Positions 17,781-27,400 of a stretch of DNA of 64,000 bases are shown in pieces. Source of the stretch: Thermosynechococcus sp. CL-1. Lineage in GTDB: Bacteria > Cyanobacteriota > Cyanobacteriia > Thermosynechococcales > Thermosynechococcaceae. Below the pieces are notes generated by a model. The model was given only the letters and a program-made list of their open reading frames with translations, ran no database searches and was not told the DNA's origin. The position numbers and the translations under genes are program-made. The stretch is from contig NZ_CP040671.1 in assembly GCF_008386235.1 (NCBI RefSeq), positions 1,986,001-2,050,000 on the forward strand. The letters are read 5' to 3'. How positions within the stretch are numbered: the first letter of the stretch is position 1; the number at the start of each line of letters is the position of its first letter.

Positions 17781-20286
17781 AGATTTCTTTCCTCAACGCC
17801 CCAAAATCGAGCCGAAAATCTACGCCTACGAGGATACGAATCCCCAATATGCGGGTCTGCTCAAGGTCGGCTACACCACCCAAAGCGCACAGCAACGGGT
17901 AGCGCAGCAGTATCCCACACTGCGCCCTGGCGAGAAGCCCTACCGCATCGTGCTGGAGGAGCTGGCCATCCGCAAGGACGGCACGGGCTTTACTGACCAC
18001 GAGGTGCACCGCATGTTGCGCATCAATGGCGTTCAGCAGGCCGGCGGCGAGTGGTTCCGCTGCACCGTGGAGCAGGTGAAAGCGGCCATCAACGCCGTGC
18101 GGGCAGGTCAATTGATGGAAGAACAGCGATCGCAGAGCTTCTCCATGCGGCCAGAGCAGGAAGCAGCGGTGGAAAAGACCATGGCTTACTTCAAGAACTA
18201 CCGTCGGGAAAACCATAAGCCCCCGCACTTCCTGTGGAACTGCAAGATGCGCTTTGGCAAGACCTTCGCCGCCTATCAGCTTGCCAAGCGAATGGGCTGG
18301 CGCAAAATCTTGGTGCTCACCTTCAAGCCGGCGGTGCAAAGCGCTTGGGAAGAGGATTTGCGCAGCCATGTGGATTTTCAGGGCTGGCAGTTCATCAAAC
18401 CCGGCGGCCTCACCTACGAACAGGCAGATAAAAATAAGCCTGTTGTTTGCTTTGGCTCATTTCAGGATTACTTAGGGCGCAATCCGAGCACGAACGGGAT
18501 TAAGACGAAAAACGAATGGGTCCACGCTACCCATTGGGACTGCGTGATGTTCGATGAATATCACTTCGGCGCCTGGCGTGAGAAGGCCAAAGACCTTTTT
18601 GAATCCGAAGACGAACAGGAACGCAAAGCTGCGGAAGGCGAAGCCATCGACTACTTTGATGAAGACATTTTGCCCATCACCGCGGATCACTATCTGTATC
18701 TTTCCGGCACACCGTTCCGAGCCATTGCCACCGGCGAATTCATCGAAGAGCAGATCTACAACTGGACCTATTCCGACGAACAGCGAGCCAAAGCCGAATG
18801 GCAAGGGTCTTCCGAAGACAACCCCTATCGCGCTTTGCCACGTATGGTGCTCTTGACCTATCAACTGCCCGATGACATTCGTCAAGTGGCGATGCAAGGT
18901 GAGTTCAGCGAGTTCGACCTGAATGTGTTTTTCTCTGCCGAAGGCGTGGGCAATGAAGCGCGCTTCAAGTATGAAGACGAGGTGCAAAAATGGCTTGACT
19001 TGATTCGTGGTGCACATTTACCAACGAGTTTAGACAACTTGCGTTTGGGTGCGCAAAAACCGCCGCTGCCTTTCTCGGATGTGCGGCTGTTGAATGTGCT
19101 CTCGCATACCCTGTGGTTCTTGCCCAGCGTTGCCTCTTGCTACGCTATGCAAAATCTGCTGGCAAAGAGCCAAAATAAATTCTACCAAGATTACAAAGTC
19201 ATCGTTGCTGCCGGTGCAGCCGCGGGTATTGGGGTCAATGCGTTACGGCCAGTTCTGGAGGCAATGGACGATCCGCTGAAGAGCAAAACCATCACCCTCA
19301 CCTGCGGCAAGCTCACCACCGGCGTGACGGTGCGCCCCTGGACGGGTATTTTCATGCTGCGCAACACCTCCAGCCCGGAGACCTACTTTCAGGCCGCCTT
19401 TCGCGTGCAAAGCCCTTGGACCCTCAATAATCCCGACGGTGTTTCGCCCAATGAGGAGCTGATCCTCAAAGAGGAGTGCTACGTCTTCGATTTTGCACCG
19501 GATCGGGCCTTGCGCCAGATTGCCGACTACAGTTGCCGCCTCAACGTCAACGGGGAAGACCCAGAAAAGAAGGTGGCAGAATTTATCCAATTTTTGCCGG
19601 TGTTGGCCTACGACGGCAGTTCCATGAGGCAGATTGACGCCGCCGGTGTGCTCGATATGGCGATGGCCGGTACCACGGCAACCCTGTTGGCCCGCCGCTG
19701 GGAAAGCGCGCTACTGGTGAACGTGGACGACGACACCCTGCGGCGGTTGATGAACAATAAAGAGGCGATGCAGGCTCTCATGCGCATCGAGGGGTTTCGC
19801 AATCTCAATCAGGAGATCGAAACCATCATCAACAAATCTGAAGCGGTCAAGAAGGCGAAGAAAGAGGCAAATGACCAGAAACTTTCCTCTCAAGAGAAAA
19901 AGCAGCTCACGGAAGAAGAAAAGGAATTCAAGAGCAAGCGCAAGCAAATTCAGGAAAAACTTATCAAGCTTGCCACCCGCATCCCCATTTTCATGTACCT
20001 GACCGATTACCGAGAACGAACCCTGCGGGATGTGATCACGCAACTGGAGCCTGGGTTGTTCAAGAAGGTCACAGGGTTGACGGTCAAAGACTTTGAACTG
20101 CTCGTCAGCCTAGGGGTGTTCAACAGTGCTCTGATGAACGATGCGGTGTATAAGTTCAAAAGATATGAAGACCCGAGCTTGGCCTATACAGGGATCAATA
20201 AGCATGAAGGGGAAGACATCGGCTTGTATGATACCGTCCTCCGTCGCGGAAACTGCCCCTCATCCCTGCCCGAAGTAAGCATTTAG
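17770..20286 (+). CDS. GIY-YIG-type nuclease domain fused to SF2 helicase
   Basis: 838 residues. The first 110 or so look like a GIY-YIG/T5orf172-type domain: IYAYEDTNPQYAGLLKVGYT, then RVAQQYP and a late GGEWFRC. Then comes a superfamily 2 ATPase with Walker A CKMRFGKTFAAYQLA, motif II MFDEYHFG, motif III LYLSGTPFRA and a motif VI-like ETYFQAAFRVQSPW. A charged coiled coil (about residues 690-735, Lys/Glu rich) separates the C-terminal part. Probably the translocating restriction subunit that works with the methylase and the DUF1016 nuclease (inference). The last dozen residues, ending RRGNCPSSLPEVSI, abut an hsdM relic and may have been changed by rearrangement. Confidence 0.82.
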   Translation: MTHKDFFPQRPKIEPKIYAYEDTNPQYAGLLKVGYTTQSAQQRVAQQYPTLRPGEKPYRIVLEELAIRKDGTGFTDHEVHRMLRINGVQQAGGEWFRCTVEQVKAAINAVRAGQLMEEQRSQSFSMRPEQEAAVEKTMAYFKNYRRENHKPPHFLWNCKMRFGKTFAAYQLAKRMGWRKILVLTFKPAVQSAWEEDLRSHVDFQGWQFIKPGGLTYEQADKNKPVVCFGSFQDYLGRNPSTNGIKTKNEWVHATHWDCVMFDEYHFGAWREKAKDLFESEDEQERKAAEGEAIDYFDEDILPITADHYLYLSGTPFRAIATGEFIEEQIYNWTYSDEQRAKAEWQGSSEDNPYRALPRMVLLTYQLPDDIRQVAMQGEFSEFDLNVFFSAEGVGNEARFKYEDEVQKWLDLIRGAHLPTSLDNLRLGAQKPPLPFSDVRLLNVLSHTLWFLPSVASCYAMQNLLAKSQNKFYQDYKVIVAAGAAAGIGVNALRPVLEAMDDPLKSKTITLTCGKLTTGVTVRPWTGIFMLRNTSSPETYFQAAFRVQSPWTLNNPDGVSPNEELILKEECYVFDFAPDRALRQIADYSCRLNVNGEDPEKKVAEFIQFLPVLAYDGSSMRQIDAAGVLDMAMAGTTATLLARRWESALLVNVDDDTLRRLMNNKEAMQALMRIEGFRNLNQEIETIINKSEAVKKAKKEANDQKLSSQEKKQLTEEEKEFKSKRKQIQEKLIKLATRIPIFMYLTDYRERTLRDVITQLEPGLFKKVTGLTVKDFELLVSLGVFNSALMNDAVYKFKRYEDPSLAYTGINKHEGEDIGLYDTVLRRGNCPSSLPEVSI

Positions 20287-20301
20287 AGGGATTGATTCAG
20301 A

Positions 20302-20672
20302 ATTGAGCGCTTGCTGGCGCAGTTCGAATACCACATCAAGCTCTATGAGACGCTCTTTATCCAGCACATGATGAATGCCCTGCGCCCCGCTGAGCGCGCC
20401 GCTGTGGTACTCAAGGAAGGGCTGCTGTTTGACTCCATTTGACTCCAAGAAGATGCTGCGCCATATCTGCTGCAAGCTTGTGGAACAGTTCGAGATCCTA
20501 GCGGTCATCAGCCTGCCCAACGGCGTCGTGGGCAACGATAGACCAGATTCGCGCGATCGACGACAACCCGACCGCACGCCGCTACTGCCGGCACCAAGCC
20601 GAGGCCGTCGAGCACGAAAAGCCGGAGGTGCTCATCAATCGCCTGCTGGAGCTAGAGGAGGAAATATACTGA
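20302..20672 (+). pseudogene. Relic of a type I restriction HsdM-like methylase, frameshifted
   Basis: No single frame is open, but three consecutive pieces in two or more frames read as one HsdM-like protein. Piece one (to a TGA at 20440) has YETLFIQHMMNALRPAERAA and VVLKEGLLFDS; piece two has KLVEQFEILAVISLPNGVV, the classic HsdM strand and loop; piece three ends RRYCRHQAEAVEHEKPEV and LLELEEEIY before a TGA at 20670. Duplicated GACTCCA near 20431-20447 marks one frameshift. It fills the 508-base gap between the helicase gene and the next gene. No function is expected. Confidence 0.7.
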
Positions 20673-20794
20673 AGACCTGCGCCAGCTTCTGGCGATGGTA
20701 TCGGGAAATAATTTTGTCAGCAGTTCACAACGCTCGATAAATGCTTAATGATAAATGCTTAATAAATTAGCCTAGTCATGAGGAGGTGCGCACC

Positions 20795-21781
20795 ATGAAC
20801 GGGAAAACTTCACTATTGACCCTGATTTTAGAAGGCAGGTTTGTCCGCTCAGGTCGAATAGCTGTTTCACAGCTTTCAGAGCTTTTGTCGAGCCTTCAAA
20901 AAGTCTTTTACCGCACCGGCCAAGTGCTCTTAGGCGAAACCGATAGTATTCGCAAAGGACCCAAGTCGAAACAGCTCAAGCAGCTTCTGGAATTAGACCT
21001 TATTGAGATTAACCACGGAAGCCCATCAACCCTACTCCGCTTCGACAGGCGAGCTGAACCAAGCTTGTTCCCCGAAGAGGATTTTTTACTTCACATCTTA
21101 GAGACTGCTCTTACAGGCATACGCGAAGTCCAAGAGCCGGCTGATGTCCTTCCTCGTGGATTTGATCGGGGAGTCTTACTTGCATGGCGTGATGTCGGCA
21201 GGCTTTTCCAGAAAGAAGTATATTCAATAACTTTTGAACTCAATCATCGTCCAAGTCCGCTACGGGTTCAGTACACCCCCCAAGCGTTCCAGGTAATCCA
21301 GCAGCGGATTCAGGGACCCAAAACTCACCTCACCACCATTGAAGGCCGCTTGCTTATGGCGGACTTCAAAGAAGAAGGTATGCGGTTACGGGTTCATCCT
21401 CCTGTTGGTGATCCAGTCGTATGCGTGTTCGATGAGGAGCAAAAGGAAGAGGTACTTGAGAATCTTCTGCGTCGCGTCCGCATAATCGGTGAAGCACTCA
21501 GCGATCCTGAGACCGGCAAGATTAACCGAGTGCGTATCCACGACATCGAACCTTTAGAGGAACTCACGGAGGCGATAGAGGAAATTCCGCTCGCTCCAGC
21601 AGAAGTTTATGATTTCTGGACTTCAAGAACACTGAAAGAACTTGCCCAAATGCAGGGCGTCCAGCCTGTAGCTAATCTTGCTACTTTATATGGCACTTGG
21701 CCCGGCGAACGCAACGATGGCTTTGAGGAGTTTATTCAAGAATTGCGACAAGGCAATGTCATCGGGAGGCATGGCTCGTGA
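20795..21781 (+). CDS. Unrecognised protein coupled to a PIN-domain toxin
   Basis: 328 residues from the ATG at 20795, which follows AGGAGG by eight bases. I do not recognise the family. It begins with TLILEGRFVRSGRIAVSQLSELL, is rich in charged residues, has no predicted membrane helix, and ends with a segment FWTSRTLKELAQMQGVQPVANL resembling the short 'LxELAxxQGVxP' end that occurs before PIN toxins, where a small antitoxin tail is expected. Its stop overlaps the GTG of the PIN gene (GTGA), so the two are translated together. It could be a large antitoxin or a DNA-binding partner; both are inference. Confidence 0.6.
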   Translation: MNGKTSLLTLILEGRFVRSGRIAVSQLSELLSSLQKVFYRTGQVLLGETDSIRKGPKSKQLKQLLELDLIEINHGSPSTLLRFDRRAEPSLFPEEDFLLHILETALTGIREVQEPADVLPRGFDRGVLLAWRDVGRLFQKEVYSITFELNHRPSPLRVQYTPQAFQVIQQRIQGPKTHLTTIEGRLLMADFKEEGMRLRVHPPVGDPVVCVFDEEQKEEVLENLLRRVRIIGEALSDPETGKINRVRIHDIEPLEELTEAIEEIPLAPAEVYDFWTSRTLKELAQMQGVQPVANLATLYGTWPGERNDGFEEFIQELRQGNVIGRHGS

Positions 21782-22197
21782 CATCCGCCTATCTGCTCTT
21801 GGATACTAACATTCTCTCGTACATCATGAAAGGTGCGCCAGAGGCGAGGCTTTATGAGAATCATCTCTTCGGCACAACCTTGGCGATTTCCTTCATCACT
21901 GTTGGCGAACTTTGGGCAGGGGCAGAATACGCTGGGTGGGGAGAGCAGAAGCGAAAGAAGCTTGAGAGCGTGCTCCGTAACTTTGTGGTGATTCCTTATG
22001 ACTACGAAATCGCAAAAAGGTACGGCGAGATTGTTGCAGGACGAAAGCGTATCGGTAAGCCGATTTCCTTTGCCGATGCTTGGATCGCTGCTTGTGCGCT
22101 GTGCTATCAGGTGCCGCTCGTTACTCATAACGAGAAAGACTTCCAGAATATACCCAACCTTTCCGTAATCACACAGCAAGGTGGTCAGACACCATGA
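21778..22197 (+). CDS. vapC: PIN-domain ribonuclease toxin, VapC-like
   Basis: 139 residues. The PIN fold is clear: LLLDTNILSYIM gives the first catalytic Asp, SFITVGELWAG the Glu, FADAWIAACAL the second and third acidic positions, and THNEKDFQNIPNL the last. VapC toxins cleave tRNA or rRNA and are held inactive by an antitoxin from the gene before. Here the preceding gene is far longer (328 residues) than usual antitoxins. Start is GTG overlapping the upstream stop. Confidence 0.85.
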   Translation: MTSAYLLLDTNILSYIMKGAPEARLYENHLFGTTLAISFITVGELWAGAEYAGWGEQKRKKLESVLRNFVVIPYDYEIAKRYGEIVAGRKRIGKPISFADAWIAACALCYQVPLVTHNEKDFQNIPNLSVITQQGGQTP

Positions 22198-22217
22198 CCA
22201 CGTTTGCCATCACATAA

Positions 22218-22283
22218 TGCACCAATTCATCCGAAAAGGGCGATTCAGGCAGTGGTGAAAGCAGCGGGTCACGAAGTGTTATT
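22218..22283 (+). mobile_element. IS630-family transposase fragment (relic)
   Basis: 66 bases that match bases 60202-60267 of the second IS630 relic with five differences and no gaps. They code for part of the transposase (HPKGAIQAVVKAAGHEV in the other copy). The match stops abruptly at 22283, inside the last codons of rluD, so the old insertion or a later deletion joined island and rluD here. It marks the right edge of the accessory island. Confidence 0.8.
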
Positions 22284-23198
22284 CTGGCGCAGTAGTCGCA
22301 GTAGTTTTTGCCAATGCTCTGGCAGAGGGGCGATCGCCACGATCTCCTCACCTGTACGTGGATGCTGCAACTGTAAGCGATAGGCATGGAGCGCTTGGCC
22401 GGGCAGTTTTACTTTTAGCGGTGCACCGCGGCCATAGACAGGATCCCCCAACAGCGGCCAACCAAGGTGAGCAGCATGAACGCGGATTTGATGGGTGCGA
22501 CCGGTTTCAAGGCGAAACTCCACAAGGGCACAGTGGCGAAAGCGCTCCTGCACGTACCAGTGGGTAATTGCTGTGCGGCCTTTTTCAGGGGGCACCACCG
22601 CCATCTTTTTGCGATCTACCGGGTGACGACCAATGGGCGCAATGACGGTTCCAGTGTCCTCAGGGGGTTGACCATAGACAACACCAAGGTAGTGGCGCTG
22701 CATTTGCCGTGCTTTCAATTGCTGTTGCAGATGGTGTAGGGCAAACTCCGTTTTGGCAACAACCATCACCCCGGAGGTGTCTTTGTCTAGGCGATGCACA
22801 ATCCCCGGTCGCTGGACACCACCAATGCCTGTCAACTCAGGGCAATGGGCTAACAGACCATGAACCAAGGTGCCGTGGCGATGACCGGGGGCAGGATGCA
22901 CCACTAGATCCACGGGTTTATTGAGAATTAGTAACTCATCATCCTCATAGAGAATACTCAGGGGTAGGGATTCAGGGATTAAATCCAATGGCTCTGGCTC
23001 AGGGAGCACCACCTCTAGTACCTCCCCACCACTGAGGGGCTGATTTTTGCGATCGCACACTTGGCCATTCATACGCACATGTCCCTGTTGGATCAGCTGC
23101 TGCCAGCGCGATCGCGAGAGTTCAGGATGCTGCTGTGCAAGAAACGTATCGAGGCGATCGCCCCCCTGTTCTACCTTGAAGATTAGGGATGTCGCCAT
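22269..23198 (-). CDS. rluD: RluD-type 23S rRNA pseudouridine synthase
   Basis: Makes pseudouridine in large-subunit rRNA. 309 residues from the ATG at 23198. An S4 RNA-binding domain (RLDTFLAQQHPELSRSRWQQL) precedes the catalytic domain with the RLDKDTSGVMVVAKT motif containing the active Asp, and RTHQIRVHAAHLGWPLLGDPVYG. The final four residues before the stop (NNTS) are encoded by the IS630 relic, so the natural C-terminus was replaced; the catalytic core is complete and activity is likely kept. chlG begins 9 bases upstream on the same strand. Confidence 0.93.
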   Translation of the reverse strand: MATSLIFKVEQGGDRLDTFLAQQHPELSRSRWQQLIQQGHVRMNGQVCDRKNQPLSGGEVLEVVLPEPEPLDLIPESLPLSILYEDDELLILNKPVDLVVHPAPGHRHGTLVHGLLAHCPELTGIGGVQRPGIVHRLDKDTSGVMVVAKTEFALHHLQQQLKARQMQRHYLGVVYGQPPEDTGTVIAPIGRHPVDRKKMAVVPPEKGRTAITHWYVQERFRHCALVEFRLETGRTHQIRVHAAHLGWPLLGDPVYGRGAPLKVKLPGQALHAYRLQLQHPRTGEEIVAIAPLPEHWQKLLRLLRQNNTS

Positions 23199-23207
23199 GC
23201 CCCTCAA

Positions 23208-24203
23208 CTACCCCAGCGTATGTCCAAGGGCTAGACCCACCACTAGCATCCCTAAGACGAGAAAGGGCTGAGCACTGGCTTGGTACTTCACATCGTTTTT
23301 CAAGGGATCCCGCAGGAAGTACATATCCTGAAAGACAATTTGGGGAATAATCAGCAAAATCAGCAGCACTGCATAAAGATTGGCATGGATCGCCATCAGG
23401 TAACCAGCTATTGCCAACTGGAAAATGTCGATCATCAGAACACAAATCCATGCGGCGGTAGTAACGCCAAACATCACCGGCAAGGAAGCCAAGCCGAGTT
23501 GGCGATCGCCCTCAACGCTTTTGAAGTCATTGACAATGGCAATACCCAAGCCCGCCAAACTGTAAATCAACGTCAAGATCACAATCGTCGGTGTCAATTC
23601 GCCAAAAAGGGCGTGACCTGCCCACCACGGTAAAGCAATGTAGCTGGCCCCTAGGGCATAATTCCCCAGCCAACCATTCTTTTTCAGCTTCAGGGGCGGT
23701 GCGGAATAAATATACGCCAAAAAGCCTCCCAGCAAAGCAATTTTGGTCACAGGGAACGTGGGATGGCCAGCCCATAGATCGAGTAGAACAGCTAGACCCA
23801 AACCTGCGACAACGAGGAAGATAATCTGCGCCCGCACTTGGTTAAGGGAAATCGCCCCTGAAGGAATGGGACGGTAGGGTTCGTTAATCGCATCAATCTC
23901 GCGATCGTAGTAATCGTTGAGCGTTTGCGTATAGCCCGCCATCAAAGGCCCCGACAGCAGCATACAGGTCGCTGCCTTGAGCACATCCTCCAGACTCCAA
24001 GTAAATCCCCCCGACGAGGCTGCACCACAGACCACGCCCCAAAGGAGGGGGATCCATGTAATCGGCTTCATTAGTTGCAGGCGAATTTTCCAGATATTGG
24101 TCTCGCCGCTTTTGGCGCCCTTCATGCCCAGCAGTTGACGTGCGGCTGCCGTTGTACTTTCTGGGGATGTTGAAGTCGTCGTTGAATCGGGGGTTTCCGT
24201 CAT
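23208..24203 (-). CDS. chlG: Chlorophyll synthase ChlG
   Basis: Attaches the phytyl or geranylgeranyl tail to chlorophyllide in the membrane, the last step of chlorophyll a synthesis. 331 residues from the ATG at 24203 (a TTG at 24224 is possible). A hydrophilic N-terminus rich in Thr and Ser is followed by the UbiA-family prenyltransferase helices with the two Asp-rich motifs NDYYDREIDAINEPYRPIPSG and DFKSVEGDRQLG. KLKKNGWLGNYALGASYIALPWW is typical for ChlG. Nine bases separate it from rluD, so they may be cotranscribed. Confidence 0.96.
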   Translation of the reverse strand: MTETPDSTTTSTSPESTTAAARQLLGMKGAKSGETNIWKIRLQLMKPITWIPLLWGVVCGAASSGGFTWSLEDVLKAATCMLLSGPLMAGYTQTLNDYYDREIDAINEPYRPIPSGAISLNQVRAQIIFLVVAGLGLAVLLDLWAGHPTFPVTKIALLGGFLAYIYSAPPLKLKKNGWLGNYALGASYIALPWWAGHALFGELTPTIVILTLIYSLAGLGIAIVNDFKSVEGDRQLGLASLPVMFGVTTAAWICVLMIDIFQLAIAGYLMAIHANLYAVLLILLIIPQIVFQDMYFLRDPLKNDVKYQASAQPFLVLGMLVVGLALGHTLG

Positions 24204-24408
24204 AGCGCTTGTTGTGCTCAGCAATCACCTCAATGATTATAGTCGTTTCACCTTCCGCCACCTAGGGGGATCATGTTGCCCTCTGGAGTGGGCAGGATGT
24301 TAAAAGTTGTCCTCGTAAATTTGCCGATCGCCCGTGGTGTAGGTCAGGATAGAAGCGAAACTGCTCTTAGCATCTTTCAGCCTCAGCAGAACAGCCCCAA
24401 TTTGTGCC

Positions 24409-27400
24409 ATGACCCCTGTCTCCATCCCTGATTATCTTAAACGCGCTCTACCGGCGGCCATTGCCACGGCGATCGCCACCGTGGGTGTCCTTGCGCTGCG
24501 AGTGGGTGGCCTGCTGGAACCGTTGGAATTAAGAGTCTATGACCAATGGCTGCGCTGGCGATCGACACCGGCCACGTCCCAGCGACTGCTGATTGTTGAG
24601 ATTACCGAGGCTGATATTCAAACCCTCAAGCAGTACCCAATTCCTGACGAAGTGCTCATTCAGGCCGTCAACGAATTGCAGGAGTACCAACCCAAGGTCA
24701 TTGGCATTGACATTTTTCGCGATTTTCCGGTGTCCGATCGCTTCAAGCCGCCAACCGATGTGCTGCCCTCCCTCGGACGGGTGATGATGACCCAGCCCAA
24801 CACCGTTATTGTCTGTAAAGTGGGGGGCGAAACGGATGCCGGAATTGCCCCTCCCGCTGGACTGCTCAATGATCAGGTGGGATTTGCGGACATTCCCATT
24901 GATGAGGATGGCGTGGTGCGGCGGGCGATTTTGGCAACTCAACCCGAAGCCAGCGATCGCTGCTCCACCCCTCAATCCTTTGCCCTTGCCTTGGCGCGTG
25001 TTTTTCTGGGGACTCATCCCCAAGCTGTGACTGAGAACCGCCTTGACTTAGGAACGGCTCGCTTTCAGGCCTTAACCAGCAACTGGGGGGGCTACAACAA
25101 CCTAGATGCCGCGGGGTTTCAAATCCTCATCAACTATGCCCACCCGACCCAGCCCTATGAAACCGTCACCCTGAGCGAAGTGCTGACAGGTCAAGTGCTG
25201 CCCTCCAAGGTGCGCGATCGCGCCGTCCTCATTGGCCTCACTGGCAGTAGTAGTAACGATAAGTTTTTGATTCCGATTACCCTGCCGGGGCAAACCAACC
25301 GCCTCACCCCTGGTGTTGTGGTTCAAGCAGCGATCCTTGAAGATTTGCTAGCAGCGGCTCTGGATAACCGTTTTCCAATTGGTACATGGCCACAGGAGGC
25401 GATCGCCCTTTGGATTCTGGCTTGGTCTGGCCTTGGTGCCCTGATCATCGCCAAGGGACAGCGCTGGGTGATTGTGCCGCTGTTGGTTGCTGGGGGACTG
25501 GGTCTCAGTGGCCTGACATTCCTCCTCTTTTTACAGGGGAGTTGGCTTCCGCTGGTGGCACCTCTGGTTGGCTTTGGCAGTGCGGCGGTTTTGATGCTGG
25601 GCTATCGTGCCTTCAGTCCTGGAGAATCCACCCCCACCCCCTCTACACCGACGGCTGTCCCCAGTGGCCGCTCAGCAACTCCCTTGGAGTTAATGACTGA
25701 AGGCATCAGTCAATCAACCACACCTGAATCAGCCCCCATTCTGGAAATCCCTGAAACCTCGCCAACAGAAGTCTCTCGCCTAGAGACGGATGCCAATGCA
25801 ACGGTGCTGCAACCGGAAACAGCAATTTCCTTTACCCCCATCGAACCCACCCCACCCCCTGGAGATAAACCCCACACCGCACCTACCCTCCTCACCTCCG
25901 TCGTTGATCAAATTCCCCCCACAGAGATCCGCGAGACACCACCACAATCCATCACTGAGAGGGAAACCTTCTTAGTGGTTCACCCTGAGGACGCTGCCAC
26001 TGCCGCCACCGAATTGCCAGAAACTCCCACAACTGCTCCTGAACCTACCCATGTTGAGCTTCCTGAAACCCAGAGGGTGGTTCCTACCCCGCAGCCAACA
26101 GTTCCCTCAGAGATCCCCTCGACACTGCGCCCTGACTTACCCGAAACGCAACTCACCCTACCTGAGCCACTAACTACCCCAGAACTGACCTCGACGCCCT
26201 CAACCCAATTTGCAACCAGTGTGGACTTGCCTGAAACCCAACTATCAGTACCTGAGACCGTGAGTCTAGCAGAAGTCACCTCAACTCCCGATGGGGAGAC
26301 CCCTGAAACACCACTGGACATCACCTCAACTCCACCCACCCAATTTACAACCAGCGCAGATTTGCCCGAAACCCAATTGTCAATCCCAGCCACCCCCAAG
26401 GGAGACCTACCAGCAACCCAGCGATCCAACCCTGACCCCTTAACCGCGGCGCCTGTGGATGCCACCCAGCGGCCAGAGGTGATTCCCACCACGACAGTCC
26501 CCTCGCCGCCCCCCCCAACCACAGAGACACAAACACCGAGCGGCACCCAACCCAAAACCACCGTCATTTCTGACATCAGCGAAGAACCCAGTGAACCCTT
26601 ACCACAAACTGTGGGGGGACGCTACCGTGTCCTGAGTCAACTAGGCGAAGGGGGATTTGGGCGCACGTTCTTGGCTGCGGATTTACACCTGCCGGATCAT
26701 CCGATCTGCGTGGTCAAGCAGTTGGTGCCCTCCCGCAAGGATGAACGTTTTTTGGCCATTGCCCGTCGCCTCTTTCAGCGGGAAGCAGAAACCTTAGCCC
26801 AATTGGGTCAACACGAGCGTATCCCTCGATTACTCGCTTACTTTGAAGAGGGGGGATATTTCTATCTCACCCAAGAGTATGTGGATGGGGAATCCCTCAA
26901 GGAGGAGTTTGCAAAGAAAATTACCCTCTCCCAAGCCGAAGCCCTCACCATTCTCAAGAGTATTCTGGAAATTTTGCAGTATGTGCATCAGTTTGGGGTG
27001 GTGCATCGCGACATTAAGCCTGCCAATATCATGCGCCGCCGCAGTGATCAACAACTGTTTTTGATTGACTTTGGGGCGGTACGCCATGTCCAGCCCGAGG
27101 ATTTGCTCCAGCACGGCAAATATACGATCTCCATTGGTACCCGTGGCTATGCCCCTAGCGAGCAAATGGCAGGACGACCGGTGATTGCCAGTGATATTTA
27201 CTCTTTGGGCATGGTTATTGTTGAAGGTCTGACGGGACTCGCCCCGATGGATTTGCCCTCTGATCGCAACACGGGTGATATGATTTGGCAGCCGGGACGG
27301 CATCTTTCGCCGCAGTTTGTTGCCATTATCAATAAAATGATCAAGTATAACTTTCGCGATCGCTACCAGAGTGCTGCAGAAGTGCTCACCGATTTGGCCA

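Noticed and set aside
22200-22283. Direct repeat of the tRNA-Ala end as an attachment site
   Set aside because: I looked for the T-arm sequence at the island's right side and did not find it.
26040-26430. LPETQ repeats read as sortase signals
   Set aside because: Sortase needs LPXTG followed by a membrane helix and basic tail at the C-terminus; these lie in mid-protein and end in Q.
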